A stretch of 64,000 nucleotides of DNA, from the NCBI GenBank assembly GCA_964351495.1, contig CAYGOC010000009.1:21576-85575 (forward strand), written 5' to 3'. The notes beneath the pieces were generated by a model. It had not been told where the DNA came from. It saw nothing but the letters and a program-made list of their open reading frames with translations, and did no database searches. Each line of letters opens with the position of its first letter. The stretch's first letter is position 1. Position numbers and translations under genes: made by a program. The stretch is from CAYGOC01 sp964351495. Its GTDB lineage: Bacteria > Chlamydiota > Chlamydiia > Chlamydiales > SM23-39. Shown here in pieces: positions 1-6,580 of this stretch.

Positions 1-1258
1 GTAAAAGCTGGTCAAAATAATTGGTAGCAGTTGCCGTTTTTTCGTTGGTAGCCATCCCTTTTTTTGTATAAGCATTATCAAAGTAACTATCCATTCCTGA
101 ATCTTGCTGCTTTTCACCAAAAGCGATATTCAGATCGCCTGTTAAAAAAGAGGGAATAGAGCCCTCTAGCTTATCATAAGCAAAAGTTAGACTCATTTTC
201 CTAATATCTTGGGCTCTTGTTTCTTCCCCTGACTCAAAATGGGAGTTTATCACAGAAAATTCTGGTTTATCCTTTCCTAATACAGTTAAAAAAAGACCCC
301 GGTGAAGGCCTTTTGCCTGGTTAGGAAATGGAAAAGGGTAAAAGTGGGTTTCATAAACAGGATACTTACTGGCCACAAAAAGACCGCTATTGAAAGAGAG
401 CTCTTCAGGATTGAAGATAAAAGCTTGCGATCCGATATCATAGTAAAAATAGTCGTAGTGAGCCTTTAAGCCCTTGATTAAGTAAGTAGCAGCCTTAGGG
501 TCCCACACTTCTTGAAGACAAACTAAATCAGCATCAAAATCGATCAGTTTTAAGATTACTCGATCAATCCTAGTAGACCAGGGTAATACCCCTCCAAAAT
601 AAACAGTTAACAGATCTTGGAAGAAGAGCACATTCCAATTGACCACTTTTAAGTCTTTACGAAGGGGGTGTAACTCTCCTTTTTTCGTAAAGGTTGCGTA
701 GGGCTTTTGTTCTTTTTTCTTAAGAGTATCCAGGGCTAGTAAAATGGCTTCTGTTTTTTGCTCTTTTAGGTAGTTTTGTAGAACATGATAGGCGATATAC
801 GCTTGGTAAGAAGAGAGGGCTTCATTTTGGGCCATCTTTAGATAGGCTCTCAATACCTGGGGATTATTTTGGATTAGCTCTTCAAAGAACTGGTATAAGA
901 CTTTTAGCGCTTGTTTTGCTTCGTTTTCCGGCCCCATTTTCTCTGCAAAAGTAAACTTAACTTTACTAGAGATCATTTTCATATAGATCTCATTCCAATG
1001 TTCTAATGCTTTTGGGAAGTTTTCTTTTTGAGCCTCGTCCAAAAACAGGTCCATCTGCTTTTGCATTGTCTCTTTAGAAGAGCTTAAAACTTGCTGTAGT
1101 TCCTTTGTAGTAACAGGTACAACTTCTCGTAATTCGGGGTAGGTTTGAATAGAAGACTTTCTAGGTAAATCCGCTTTGCTGTCCTCTTCAAAACAAAAGG
1201 ATACAACAGGAATAGTTGCCATGAAAACCAAGAAGAAATACAGAAACTTACCCTTCAT
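1..1258 (-). CDS. secreted endonuclease/exonuclease/phosphatase family protein (3' part beyond window)
   Basis: Translating the minus strand from the ATG at 1258 gives an uninterrupted frame to the left edge, about 419 residues, so the C-terminus lies outside the window. The first ~22 residues are a hydrophobic Sec-type signal peptide (MKGKFLYFFLVFMATIPVVS). A helical, Lys/Glu-rich stretch follows to about residue 190. The second half has motifs of the metal-dependent endonuclease/exonuclease/phosphatase (EEP) fold: NWNVLF, then LQEVWD with the metal-binding Glu at 250, later INSHFE and TGDLNI. The closing Ser-Asp-His motif would lie past the edge. EEP members include DNases, sphingomyelinases and inositol-phosphate phosphatases, and the substrate cannot be read from this. 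The signal peptide makes an exported enzyme, possibly acting on host lipid or nucleic acid, plausible. Confidence 0.75.
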   Translation of the reverse strand, partial: MKGKFLYFFLVFMATIPVVSFCFEEDSKADLPRKSSIQTYPELREVVPVTTKELQQVLSSSKETMQKQMDLFLDEAQKENFPKALEHWNEIYMKMISSKVKFTFAEKMGPENEAKQALKVLYQFFEELIQNNPQVLRAYLKMAQNEALSSYQAYIAYHVLQNYLKEQKTEAILLALDTLKKKEQKPYATFTKKGELHPLRKDLKVVNWNVLFFQDLLTVYFGGVLPWSTRIDRVILKLIDFDADLVCLQEVWDPKAATYLIKGLKAHYDYFYYDIGSQAFIFNPEELSFNSGLFVASKYPVYETHFYPFPFPNQAKGLHRGLFLTVLGKDKPEFSVINSHFESGEETRAQDIRKMSLTFAYDKLEGSIPSFLTGDLNIAFGEKQQDSGMDSYFDNAYTKKGMATNEKTATATNYFDQLL

Positions 1259-1402
1259 TTTGACCACATCTTTCATACCTTAAGAGTAGTCAATTTTCCT
1301 CTTTTTTTACACTAAGAGTGTTTTTACAATGTTCTCCAAAGCAAGGACAGTCCTTGGATAACAAGTTCAAAGAAATAACTTTTCATATTTATTATTTTAA
1401 TA

Positions 1403-1432
1403 TTGCTATTAATTAAAAAAAACTCCTATAAT
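1403..1432 (+). promoter_or_regulatory. predicted sigma-70-type promoter for the F-box/LRR-like gene
   Basis: A TTGCTA hexamer (1403-1408) and a perfect TATAAT (1427-1432) are separated by 18 bp. They sit 31 bp upstream of the ATG at 1463, in the divergent intergenic region between two accessory genes. The spacing and the consensus -10 are good. The assignment is by eye only. Confidence 0.5.
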
Positions 1433-1462
1433 AGTGCGGTTTTTGATTGGTTTTGGTAAAAG

Positions 1463-2124
1463 ATGTCAAATATTGTCTCCACATCCCACATAGATAAACT
1501 AGATTCCGATTCTTTTAGGAATGTCTTAGAGTTTGTAGGATCGCCTGGAGTGGCAGGAGTCTCCAAGAGATTTTGTATAGAACAAGCGGTTGTTGATAAT
1601 GATACTATTGCTACCTGTGAAAAGAAGTTTTTTCTTAGGGACTTTTTTATACAGAATCCCGAGCCAAGCATCAAAGATCTTCACACATATATGGGACATC
1701 TCCGGAAATACTGTGGTTTCTTCGAATTAGATCCCAAAGCCCCTCTTCTCATCCTAGTCGAAAAAATCGAGTCCTATATTAAAAGCACAAACATAGTATT
1801 GGATGCTATTGAAGCTCAATCTATAGGAACCTGGTTTCCTTTCGCACGCGCGTCTGCTCCATCTGAAGATCCAGTAGAGCGTATAAATCGCGATCTACGT
1901 GCATTACGGGATCATTCTTCTAACAGAATTATAGGAGTACTTGACTTAAGAAGTAGAGAGTTAACCTATATCCACGAAAAGATTTTTAATACAGGCTGCC
2001 TTATCAACGCTTCTAATAATAAGATTAAAGAAGTCCCCTTTTGGGTTTGGAAATATCATATCTATAATTTAAATCTACAAGGTAACCCCATCAGTCTAGA
2101 AACCGATAAAAACTACCACGAAAA
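1463..2124 (+). CDS. F-box-like / leucine-rich-repeat protein, N-terminal part (cut by assembly gap)
   Basis: The frame opens at ATG 1463 and runs 220 codons into the N gap. Residues ~10-45 resemble an F-box (Leu-Asp-x-Asp-x-Phe...Val-Leu-Glu-Phe-Val...VSKRF), though this is a weak match. Residues ~155-210 are a clearer leucine-rich repeat: LDLRSRELTYI, then NASNNKIKEVP, then YNLNLQGNPIS, each with the LxxLxLxxNxI-type spacing. An F-box plus LRR is a eukaryotic SCF-adaptor architecture and also occurs in effectors of intracellular bacteria. A host-directed ubiquitin-ligase adaptor is the natural inference. The downstream frame continues through the Ns without a stop, but that holds by chance for one gap size in three, so continuity with 2225-2704 is unproven. 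Confidence 0.55.
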
Positions 2125-2224
2125 NNNNNNNNNNNNNNNNNNNNNNNNNNNNNNNNNNNNNNNNNNNNNNNNNNNNNNNNNNNNNNNNNNNNNNNNNNNN
2201 NNNNNNNNNNNNNNNNNNNNNNNN
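2125..2224. other. assembly gap of exactly 100 N
   Basis: The run is precisely 100 Ns, the usual placeholder for a gap of unknown size. It lies inside an LRR-coding region, where tandem repeats commonly break short-read assemblies. The true length and the link between the two flanking coding pieces are therefore unknown. Confidence 0.97.
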
Positions 2225-2704
2225 AAGCCGCTGGATAGGGTTTGGACTGCTTATTTACCGGGTATAGACTCATTACAACGTGCGCTTGGGATTGGTGCGT
2301 TGGCAAGCATTTATTTAGACTCTTCTTTGGGGCCGAGTATGGCGCTATGCTTGGTTTCTCATTTTTTCACTCTCATATCGATTTCTTTAATCGCTTTAAA
2401 TAACTCCGGTAATAGAGATGATTTTAGCCGCACTGTCGAATCTACCCAAGTAGCTTTAAGGGCGCTTATTATTGCAGGGATTTATATGAGGACCCCGGAG
2501 TTTTTTGTTGCTTCCTTGGCTCTAGAACCTATTTTTGCGATTGCTACAGGTTCAAAAAAGGATCCTATCCTAGACAATTTTAGATATATGTCTGTGATTT
2601 CCGACATTCAATTTTTAGCCAACGACCCGGTAGCTTGTGGTTCACCCGGATACTTTTTCTTGGTCGGGTGCCTGAAAAGCTACTATATGCTTCGCCGATT
2701 ATAA
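2225..2704 (+). CDS. hydrophobic protein, C-terminal fragment after the gap
   Basis: There are 160 open codons from the gap edge to a TAA. The product has at least two hydrophobic stretches (GPSMALCLVSHFFTLISISL and VALRALIIAGIYM). Its layout resembles the membrane regions of the genes at 23439-24119 and 26770-28065: hydrophobic helix, an 'LVS...L...ALNNSGN' linker, then a V-x-S-containing helix ending in a Pro-containing segment. It may be the C-terminus of the F-box/LRR-like gene at 1463, or a separate gene joined only by scaffolding. No enzymatic motif is seen. Confidence 0.5.
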   Translation, partial: KPLDRVWTAYLPGIDSLQRALGIGALASIYLDSSLGPSMALCLVSHFFTLISISLIALNNSGNRDDFSRTVESTQVALRALIIAGIYMRTPEFFVASLALEPIFAIATGSKKDPILDNFRYMSVISDIQFLANDPVACGSPGYFFLVGCLKSYYMLRRL

Positions 2705-2706
2705 AT

Positions 2707-2728
2707 TAACCCGCAAGTTGGGTTATTT
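2707..2728 (+). terminator. short hairpin just after the stop codon, possible weak terminator
   Basis: TAACCC (2707-2712) and GGGTTA (2720-2725) form a 6-bp stem with a 7-nt loop three bases after the stop. Only three Ts follow, so termination would be inefficient. Confidence 0.3.
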
Positions 2729-2853
2729 AGATCTTTTGCTGAGTTTTACATGGTCTTTTGGACTTTACTGGCCCTGAATTGGCCTTCCTTAAAAACAATT
2801 AATTTTTTGACTTAATTTCTACTACTTGCCAAACTGTCCGATATTTCGTACAA

Positions 2854-3102
2854 TTGGACTTATTCATCATGTATATAAGTAGAGCGCCAGATTTTGAAAA
2901 GTGGTTTTCAAGGGAGTCTCTAAAATCACAAGCTCAAATAGTAGCAAGGCTAGCGAGGATACAAATTTATAATCACTTCGGTGATTATAAATTATTAGGG
3001 GAAGATTTGCTGGAGTTAAGGTGGAAATCTGGAAGAAGGGTTTATTTCACCATTTATAGAAGACAAGGGAAGACATGTTTTACTTCTATTAGGAGGAAAT
3101 AA
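2854..3102 (+). pseudogene. HigB/RelE-superfamily (Gp49-like) toxin, C-terminally frameshifted
   Basis: The 82 residues (TTG 2854, or 76 from ATG 2869) match the phage Gp49-like HigB toxins: YISRAPDFEKWF, ARLARIQ, HFGDYKLLGEDLLELR, then GRRVYFTIYRRQGKT. Members of this family normally end with a Leu-rich strand, GG(D/N)K, and a helix of about 20 residues. Here the frame instead ends CFTSIRRK-stop. The +1 frame from 3077 encodes that expected tail (VLLLLGGNKNDQNKDIKKAK...), ending at TAA 3167-3169. One extra base near 3071-3076 therefore explains the break. The gene is either an inactivated toxin or a sequencing or assembly error. The last strand and helix complete the fold in this family, so activity of the short form is doubtful. 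Antitoxin-like genes follow immediately. Confidence 0.75.
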
Positions 3103-3104
3103 AA

Positions 3105-3464
3105 ATGACCAAAACAAAGACATCAAGAAAGCGAAAACACTTATCTCAAAATACAAAAAAGAATGCTAAGCGAACGTCTTTTAAGCCGATTACTTTAAAA
3201 ACAAAAGAGGGTCTTTCTAAAATAGATCCCTCTAAAATTATGTTAGATAAGACGTTTCTTATTTCTGCTCTTTTACAGTGTTTTCAAGATAACGATCCTG
3301 AGGCATTTCTTGAGATTTTAGATGGATATATTATTGCCCATAACAAAACTGCCTTTGCGAAAAAAGCTGCTATTTCAAGAAGCACGCTGTATGACATGCT
3401 CCATGGAAGAAAAAATCCCACTCTTCGTGTATTAACCCAATGTATCCATGAATTAGTATCTTAG
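3105..3464 (+). CDS. addiction-module antidote-like HTH protein (first of two)
   Basis: This 119-residue protein has a very basic first 45 residues (KTKTSRKRKH...) and a C-terminal helix-turn-helix domain. The HTH has the pattern FLEILDGYI, FAKKAAISRSTLYDML, then NPTLRVL, as in the antidotes paired with Gp49/HigB toxins. GGAGG (3092-3096) lies 8 nt before the ATG and is a strong ribosome site. If the toxin were intact to 3169, this gene would overlap it by 65 nt. The only other in-frame start is ATG 3240, which would leave 74 residues covering just the HTH. It would act as a DNA-binding antitoxin and autorepressor (family knowledge). It is a paralogue of the next gene. Confidence 0.7.
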   Translation: MTKTKTSRKRKHLSQNTKKNAKRTSFKPITLKTKEGLSKIDPSKIMLDKTFLISALLQCFQDNDPEAFLEILDGYIIAHNKTAFAKKAAISRSTLYDMLHGRKNPTLRVLTQCIHELVS

Positions 3465-3472
3465 AAACACCC

Positions 3473-3766
3473 ATGAAAAAAACAAGAAGTTATAAATCAG
3501 CATTAGTCAAAAGATTAAAAAACCCTAAAGAAGCAGCTGCTTATTTAAATGCTGCGTTAGAAGAAGATGACCTAAAGATCTTTTTAATTGCTTTAAGAGA
3601 TGTAACAGAAGCTCATGGAGGTGTTTCTCAGCTTGCTAGATCAACCAACCTAAACAGAGAAAGCCTTTATAGGACTCTCTCCAAGCAAGGAAATCCCACT
3701 ATTTTAAACTTGTTTCACATGTTGGACTCTTTAGGATTAGAGTTAAGTATCAAAGCTGCTGTTTGA
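3473..3766 (+). CDS. addiction-module antidote protein, HTH type (second of two)
   Basis: This 97-residue protein has the usual length of HigA-like antidotes of Gp49-type toxins. An N-terminal AAAYLNAALEEDD segment leads into an HTH at ~50-90 (VSQLARSTNLNRESLYRTL, then GNPTILNLFHMLDSLGLEL). The shared pattern A-x6-R-x2-LY-x2-L-x5-NPT ties it to the preceding gene. It starts 8 nt after that gene's stop, so toxin, antidote 1 and antidote 2 form one cassette. Two antidotes for one toxin is unusual. Either could be the true partner; this one has the more standard length. Confidence 0.75.
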   Translation: MKKTRSYKSALVKRLKNPKEAAAYLNAALEEDDLKIFLIALRDVTEAHGGVSQLARSTNLNRESLYRTLSKQGNPTILNLFHMLDSLGLELSIKAAV

Positions 3767-3854
3767 ATAAACATAGTGGCCCGTTATTGGCCATTGCCAA
3801 GAAGATCTCTTGTTAAAAAAGAGAGGTTTTTACTTTGAGCTATCTTAAGATTAA

Positions 3855-5108
3855 TCAATTTTTATCTTCTATTTCTCGGATCATTCTCACCCCAAACGCT
3901 GTTACAGTCATAAAAATTATCGACATTAAAATAATCAGATCATTATGCCTTAGGCCTAGGCTAGCAGAAATTTTACCAAATTTATAATTCATTAAATTTA
4001 AAACGTTTTTTCTAGGATGATTTGTTACATAGTTTTGAAAAATGCCTGATAGATCTTCATTTCTAGAACTGAAATGCGCTAATTGCCCAATTTCGCCAAA
4101 TGAAAGCCATGAAGAGATTAAGTTAAATAGTTTCTGCGAAATATCAAGGTTATTTCTTAAAACGGCTATCTTGAGAAATTTTTTAAAAATACTAGAAAGC
4201 TCATTACTGAGTGTTGGAGAACAACTAATTATGTGACCTAGTATTCCTCGGTTAACTAAAGCGGTTATTGTTTCTTCAATTTCAGGATCAAAATCTTCAT
4301 GAAAAGAATTTTCTCTAAGGAAAAGCCTATAAAAATCCTGTAACACTTCTTCAAAAGCTTCAAAGCTTAATCTACAAAACAGGATTTCTGGTGGAAAGAT
4401 TTCTCTTTGAGTATTCCCCTGCAGTGAACCATACGGTCTACGCCAATTCCTATATTGCTCTAAACTGAGATCCGTGAATTCTAATTCTTTCCTGAGATCT
4501 AAGGCGGTCTTAGGTAGATTTTGTTCCATTCTTTCTTTAATTTCTTCCGCCCTATCAGGAAATAAAGTTCGGAAAAAATCAACCAAGTTTTGATCTCTTT
4601 TCTGTAAAAAATAAAGAGCGCTTTCTGTTTTACGAAATACCTGTAAACTCATTCTTTTCCAATCAACAAATTCTCTTGGTTGAGTAACACGAAATCTTGA
4701 GCTTACCGACTGTTTTTCAATTATTTTTGAAACTCTCCTTAATCTAGAAGAAAAAGATATATTGGAAGCATTTTCCCTATCTTCAGAGTACAAAAGTCGT
4801 ATTAAATTTGTATGCTCCGGAAAAGCAGATAACAAAAGGCTTTTTTCAAAAAGACCCCCTATAATCGCATTAGATTTACTGGTTGACATATAAGAGTGTC
4901 GATCTTCTAATGAAAGATAACTAACAATTTCAAGCTGTATACAATCAGGAATTCTAGAGCCTTCTTTGAAGACATAATTTTGGATTCTTTGATCTTGACT
5001 AGATTTTTCTTCATGGATAACCACTTCTCTTAATTCAGATTCAGTATCAGTAGTTGATACTTGACGATATCCATTGTGTCGATTACATAATTCGGAAAGA
5101 AAAGCCAT
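3855..5108 (-). CDS. F-box-like protein with C-terminal membrane anchor
   Basis: The 417-residue protein has an F-box-like segment at about 51-90 (IPDCIQLEIVSYLSLEDRHSYMSTSKSN), fitting the pattern [LI]P-x2-[IL]x2-I-x2-[YF]L-x3-[DE]-x9-S/C. The middle is helical with no recognised domain. One hydrophobic helix (DLIILMSIIFMTVTAFGV) near residues 390-408 is followed by a short charged tail, giving a tail-anchored topology. F-box proteins recruit targets to Skp1-Cullin ligases in eukaryotes, so a bacterial copy suggests an exported effector (inference). It is the first gene downstream of two tRNA genes on the same strand, 43 bp after tRNA-Met. Confidence 0.55.
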   Translation of the reverse strand: MAFLSELCNRHNGYRQVSTTDTESELREVVIHEEKSSQDQRIQNYVFKEGSRIPDCIQLEIVSYLSLEDRHSYMSTSKSNAIIGGLFEKSLLLSAFPEHTNLIRLLYSEDRENASNISFSSRLRRVSKIIEKQSVSSRFRVTQPREFVDWKRMSLQVFRKTESALYFLQKRDQNLVDFFRTLFPDRAEEIKERMEQNLPKTALDLRKELEFTDLSLEQYRNWRRPYGSLQGNTQREIFPPEILFCRLSFEAFEEVLQDFYRLFLRENSFHEDFDPEIEETITALVNRGILGHIISCSPTLSNELSSIFKKFLKIAVLRNNLDISQKLFNLISSWLSFGEIGQLAHFSSRNEDLSGIFQNYVTNHPRKNVLNLMNYKFGKISASLGLRHNDLIILMSIIFMTVTAFGVRMIREIEDKN

Positions 5109-5151
5109 GAACCTACAAAATAACAGGTAATTTTTTTGAATTTTAGCGATT

Positions 5152-5224
5152 TAGCGGCAAATGGACTCGAACCAATGACCCACGGATTATGATTCCGTTG
5201 CTCTACCAACTGAGCTATACCGCC
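5152..5224 (-). tRNA. tRNA-Met (CAU), elongator
   Basis: The reverse complement folds as a 73-nt cloverleaf. The acceptor is GGCGGTA/TGCCGCT (one G-U and one U-G pair), the D-stem GCTC/GAGC, the anticodon stem ACGGA/TCCGT with loop ATCATAA (anticodon CAT at 34-36), and the T-loop TTCGAGT. The paired position 1-72 and the absence of three consecutive G-C pairs in the anticodon stem indicate the elongator species. A lysidine-modified tRNA-Ile(CAU) cannot be strictly excluded. The T-stem has a T-T mismatch at 50/64. CCA is not encoded. Confidence 0.88.
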
Positions 5225-5234
5225 CTTCAAGAAT

Positions 5235-5307
5235 TAGCGGGAGAAGGATTCGAACCTCCGACCTTTGGGTTATGAGCCCAACGAGCTAACCACTGCTCCA
5301 TCCCGCG
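5235..5307 (-). tRNA. tRNA-fMet (CAU), initiator
   Basis: This is a 73-nt cloverleaf with anticodon CAT. Two initiator hallmarks are visible: an unpaired acceptor end (C1 opposite T72) and three consecutive G-C pairs in the anticodon stem (TTGGG/CCCAA). The T-arm GGAGG-TTCGAAT-CCTTC is complete. It lies 10 bp downstream of waaA and 10 bp upstream of tRNA-Met on the same strand, so leuS-waaA-tRNA read-through is possible. Confidence 0.93.
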
Positions 5308-5317
5308 ATAAGTTGAA

Positions 5318-6580
5318 TCAAATTCTACTCTCACTCAAGGATTCTAAACAAGCTTTATCTAAAAAAAGATCCCAAGTCTTTTCTAGAGGCTTTTTTAAGT
5401 GGGCTTCTATCGACCCGGTAGCTTCTTTAAAAGAGAGTAGCTCTTTGGGATTTTTAAGCTCTTTTTGTAGAAAGGAAAAAAGCTCTTTTACAGAAAGAAC
5501 CTTTCCCATTTTTTGGCGTAAAACAAGCTCTTTTAACTCTGTTTGTGCACTTGTATAGGGCCCAAAAATAACAGGGGTTTTTTGTAGTGCAGGCTCTATT
5601 AGGTTATGCCCTTCTAAAGAGGGATTAAAGCTTCCTGCTACTAGGGCTAGTTTTGAGTATTTATAACAAAAAGAAAGAACCCCCATCTGATCTACCAAAA
5701 TGATAGAAGCTTTAGCAAAGGAAGGATTTTCTATAGAAAAAAGTGCTATTTTTACCGAGAGCTTTTCTAAAACTGTAACAATAGAAGAAGCCCTTTCAGG
5801 ATGTCTCGGCACTAAGAAAATTTTGATATTTTTCTCTATTATAAGGGGAAGAAGCTCTTGCACTAGCTCTTTTTCTTCCGGATCATGGGAAGAGCCTATC
5901 GTGATAATAAAATCTTTGGTGAGAGCCTTTTTTACCTTCTCTTCTAAAGGAGAATTTCTAGGTAGACAGGAGGGGTATAGCTTAATGTTCCCCGTTACAA
6001 AAAGCTTAGATGGAGTAACGTTTAGCTTGATAAAGTTTTGCTCATAGCTACTACTTTGTACCAAAAAAAGATCGATGGAAGAAAAAAGCTTTTTTGCAAA
6101 AAAGGGTACCTTAGAAAATCTACGAGAAGACCTTTCTGAGATTTTTCCATTTATGAGAATCACCTTTGCTTTGGCTTTTTTAGCAAAATAAAGCATGTTT
6201 TTCCAAAAGTCTCCTTCCACTAAAAAAAGAGCTTTAGGAGCAATCTTGATGATTCTTTTCTGAATCCAAGAAAAATCAAAGGGAAGATAAAAGGCCTTAG
6301 CAAAAGGAATTTTTCTAGCCTCTTCAAAGCCCGTTACCGTAATAGTAGATATAAAGAATGCTCCTTCTGGATAGCGTTCTTTCATTTTTTGAAGGAAAGG
6401 AAGAATTGCCTTCACTTCTCCAAAGGAAACGGCATGAAACCAAAACTTGTCTTTTCGAGGAATAAAAAGCTCTTTTGGAAAAAAAAATCGAGAAAAAACC
6501 TTAGGAAACCGCTTTTTCGAAAAAAGAGCAAAGCCCCCTTGAAAGAGGAGAATAGCTACTAAAAATAGGTTATAAAACAT
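5318..6580 (-). CDS. waaA: 3-deoxy-D-manno-octulosonic acid (Kdo) transferase
   Basis: The 420-residue WaaA/KdtA transfers Kdo from CMP-Kdo to lipid A at the inner membrane; in Chlamydia the enzyme is multifunctional and builds the genus-specific Kdo oligosaccharide. Residues 1-20 form the membrane anchor. HAVSFGEV carries the catalytic Glu55, LVEGDFW is at 120-126, and the second Rossmann half has VTGNIK, IIGSSHDPEE-type and NPSLEGHNLIEPA motifs. The ATG directly abuts the leuS stop codon, as in the conserved chlamydial leuS-waaA pair. CMP-Kdo would come from KdsB at 20024. Confidence 0.93.
   Translation of the reverse strand: MFYNLFLVAILLFQGGFALFSKKRFPKVFSRFFFPKELFIPRKDKFWFHAVSFGEVKAILPFLQKMKERYPEGAFFISTITVTGFEEARKIPFAKAFYLPFDFSWIQKRIIKIAPKALFLVEGDFWKNMLYFAKKAKAKVILINGKISERSSRRFSKVPFFAKKLFSSIDLFLVQSSSYEQNFIKLNVTPSKLFVTGNIKLYPSCLPRNSPLEEKVKKALTKDFIITIGSSHDPEEKELVQELLPLIIEKNIKIFLVPRHPERASSIVTVLEKLSVKIALFSIENPSFAKASIILVDQMGVLSFCYKYSKLALVAGSFNPSLEGHNLIEPALQKTPVIFGPYTSAQTELKELVLRQKMGKVLSVKELFSFLQKELKNPKELLSFKEATGSIEAHLKKPLEKTWDLFLDKACLESLSESRI

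Noticed and set aside
3041..3170. Programmed frameshift as explanation for the toxin reading-frame change
   Set aside because: There is no slippery heptamer or stimulatory structure, and the required shift is +1; a simple one-base insertion is the plainer explanation.
1..5108. Accessory block considered as a prophage or integrative element
   Set aside because: No integrase, transposase, phage structural gene or att-like duplication of the tRNA 3' end is visible within the window.
5030..5230. Minus-strand ORF beginning MKGGIAQLVEQRNHNPWVIG
   Set aside because: This is the well-known spurious translation of a tRNA gene; it lies over tRNA-Met at 5152-5224.
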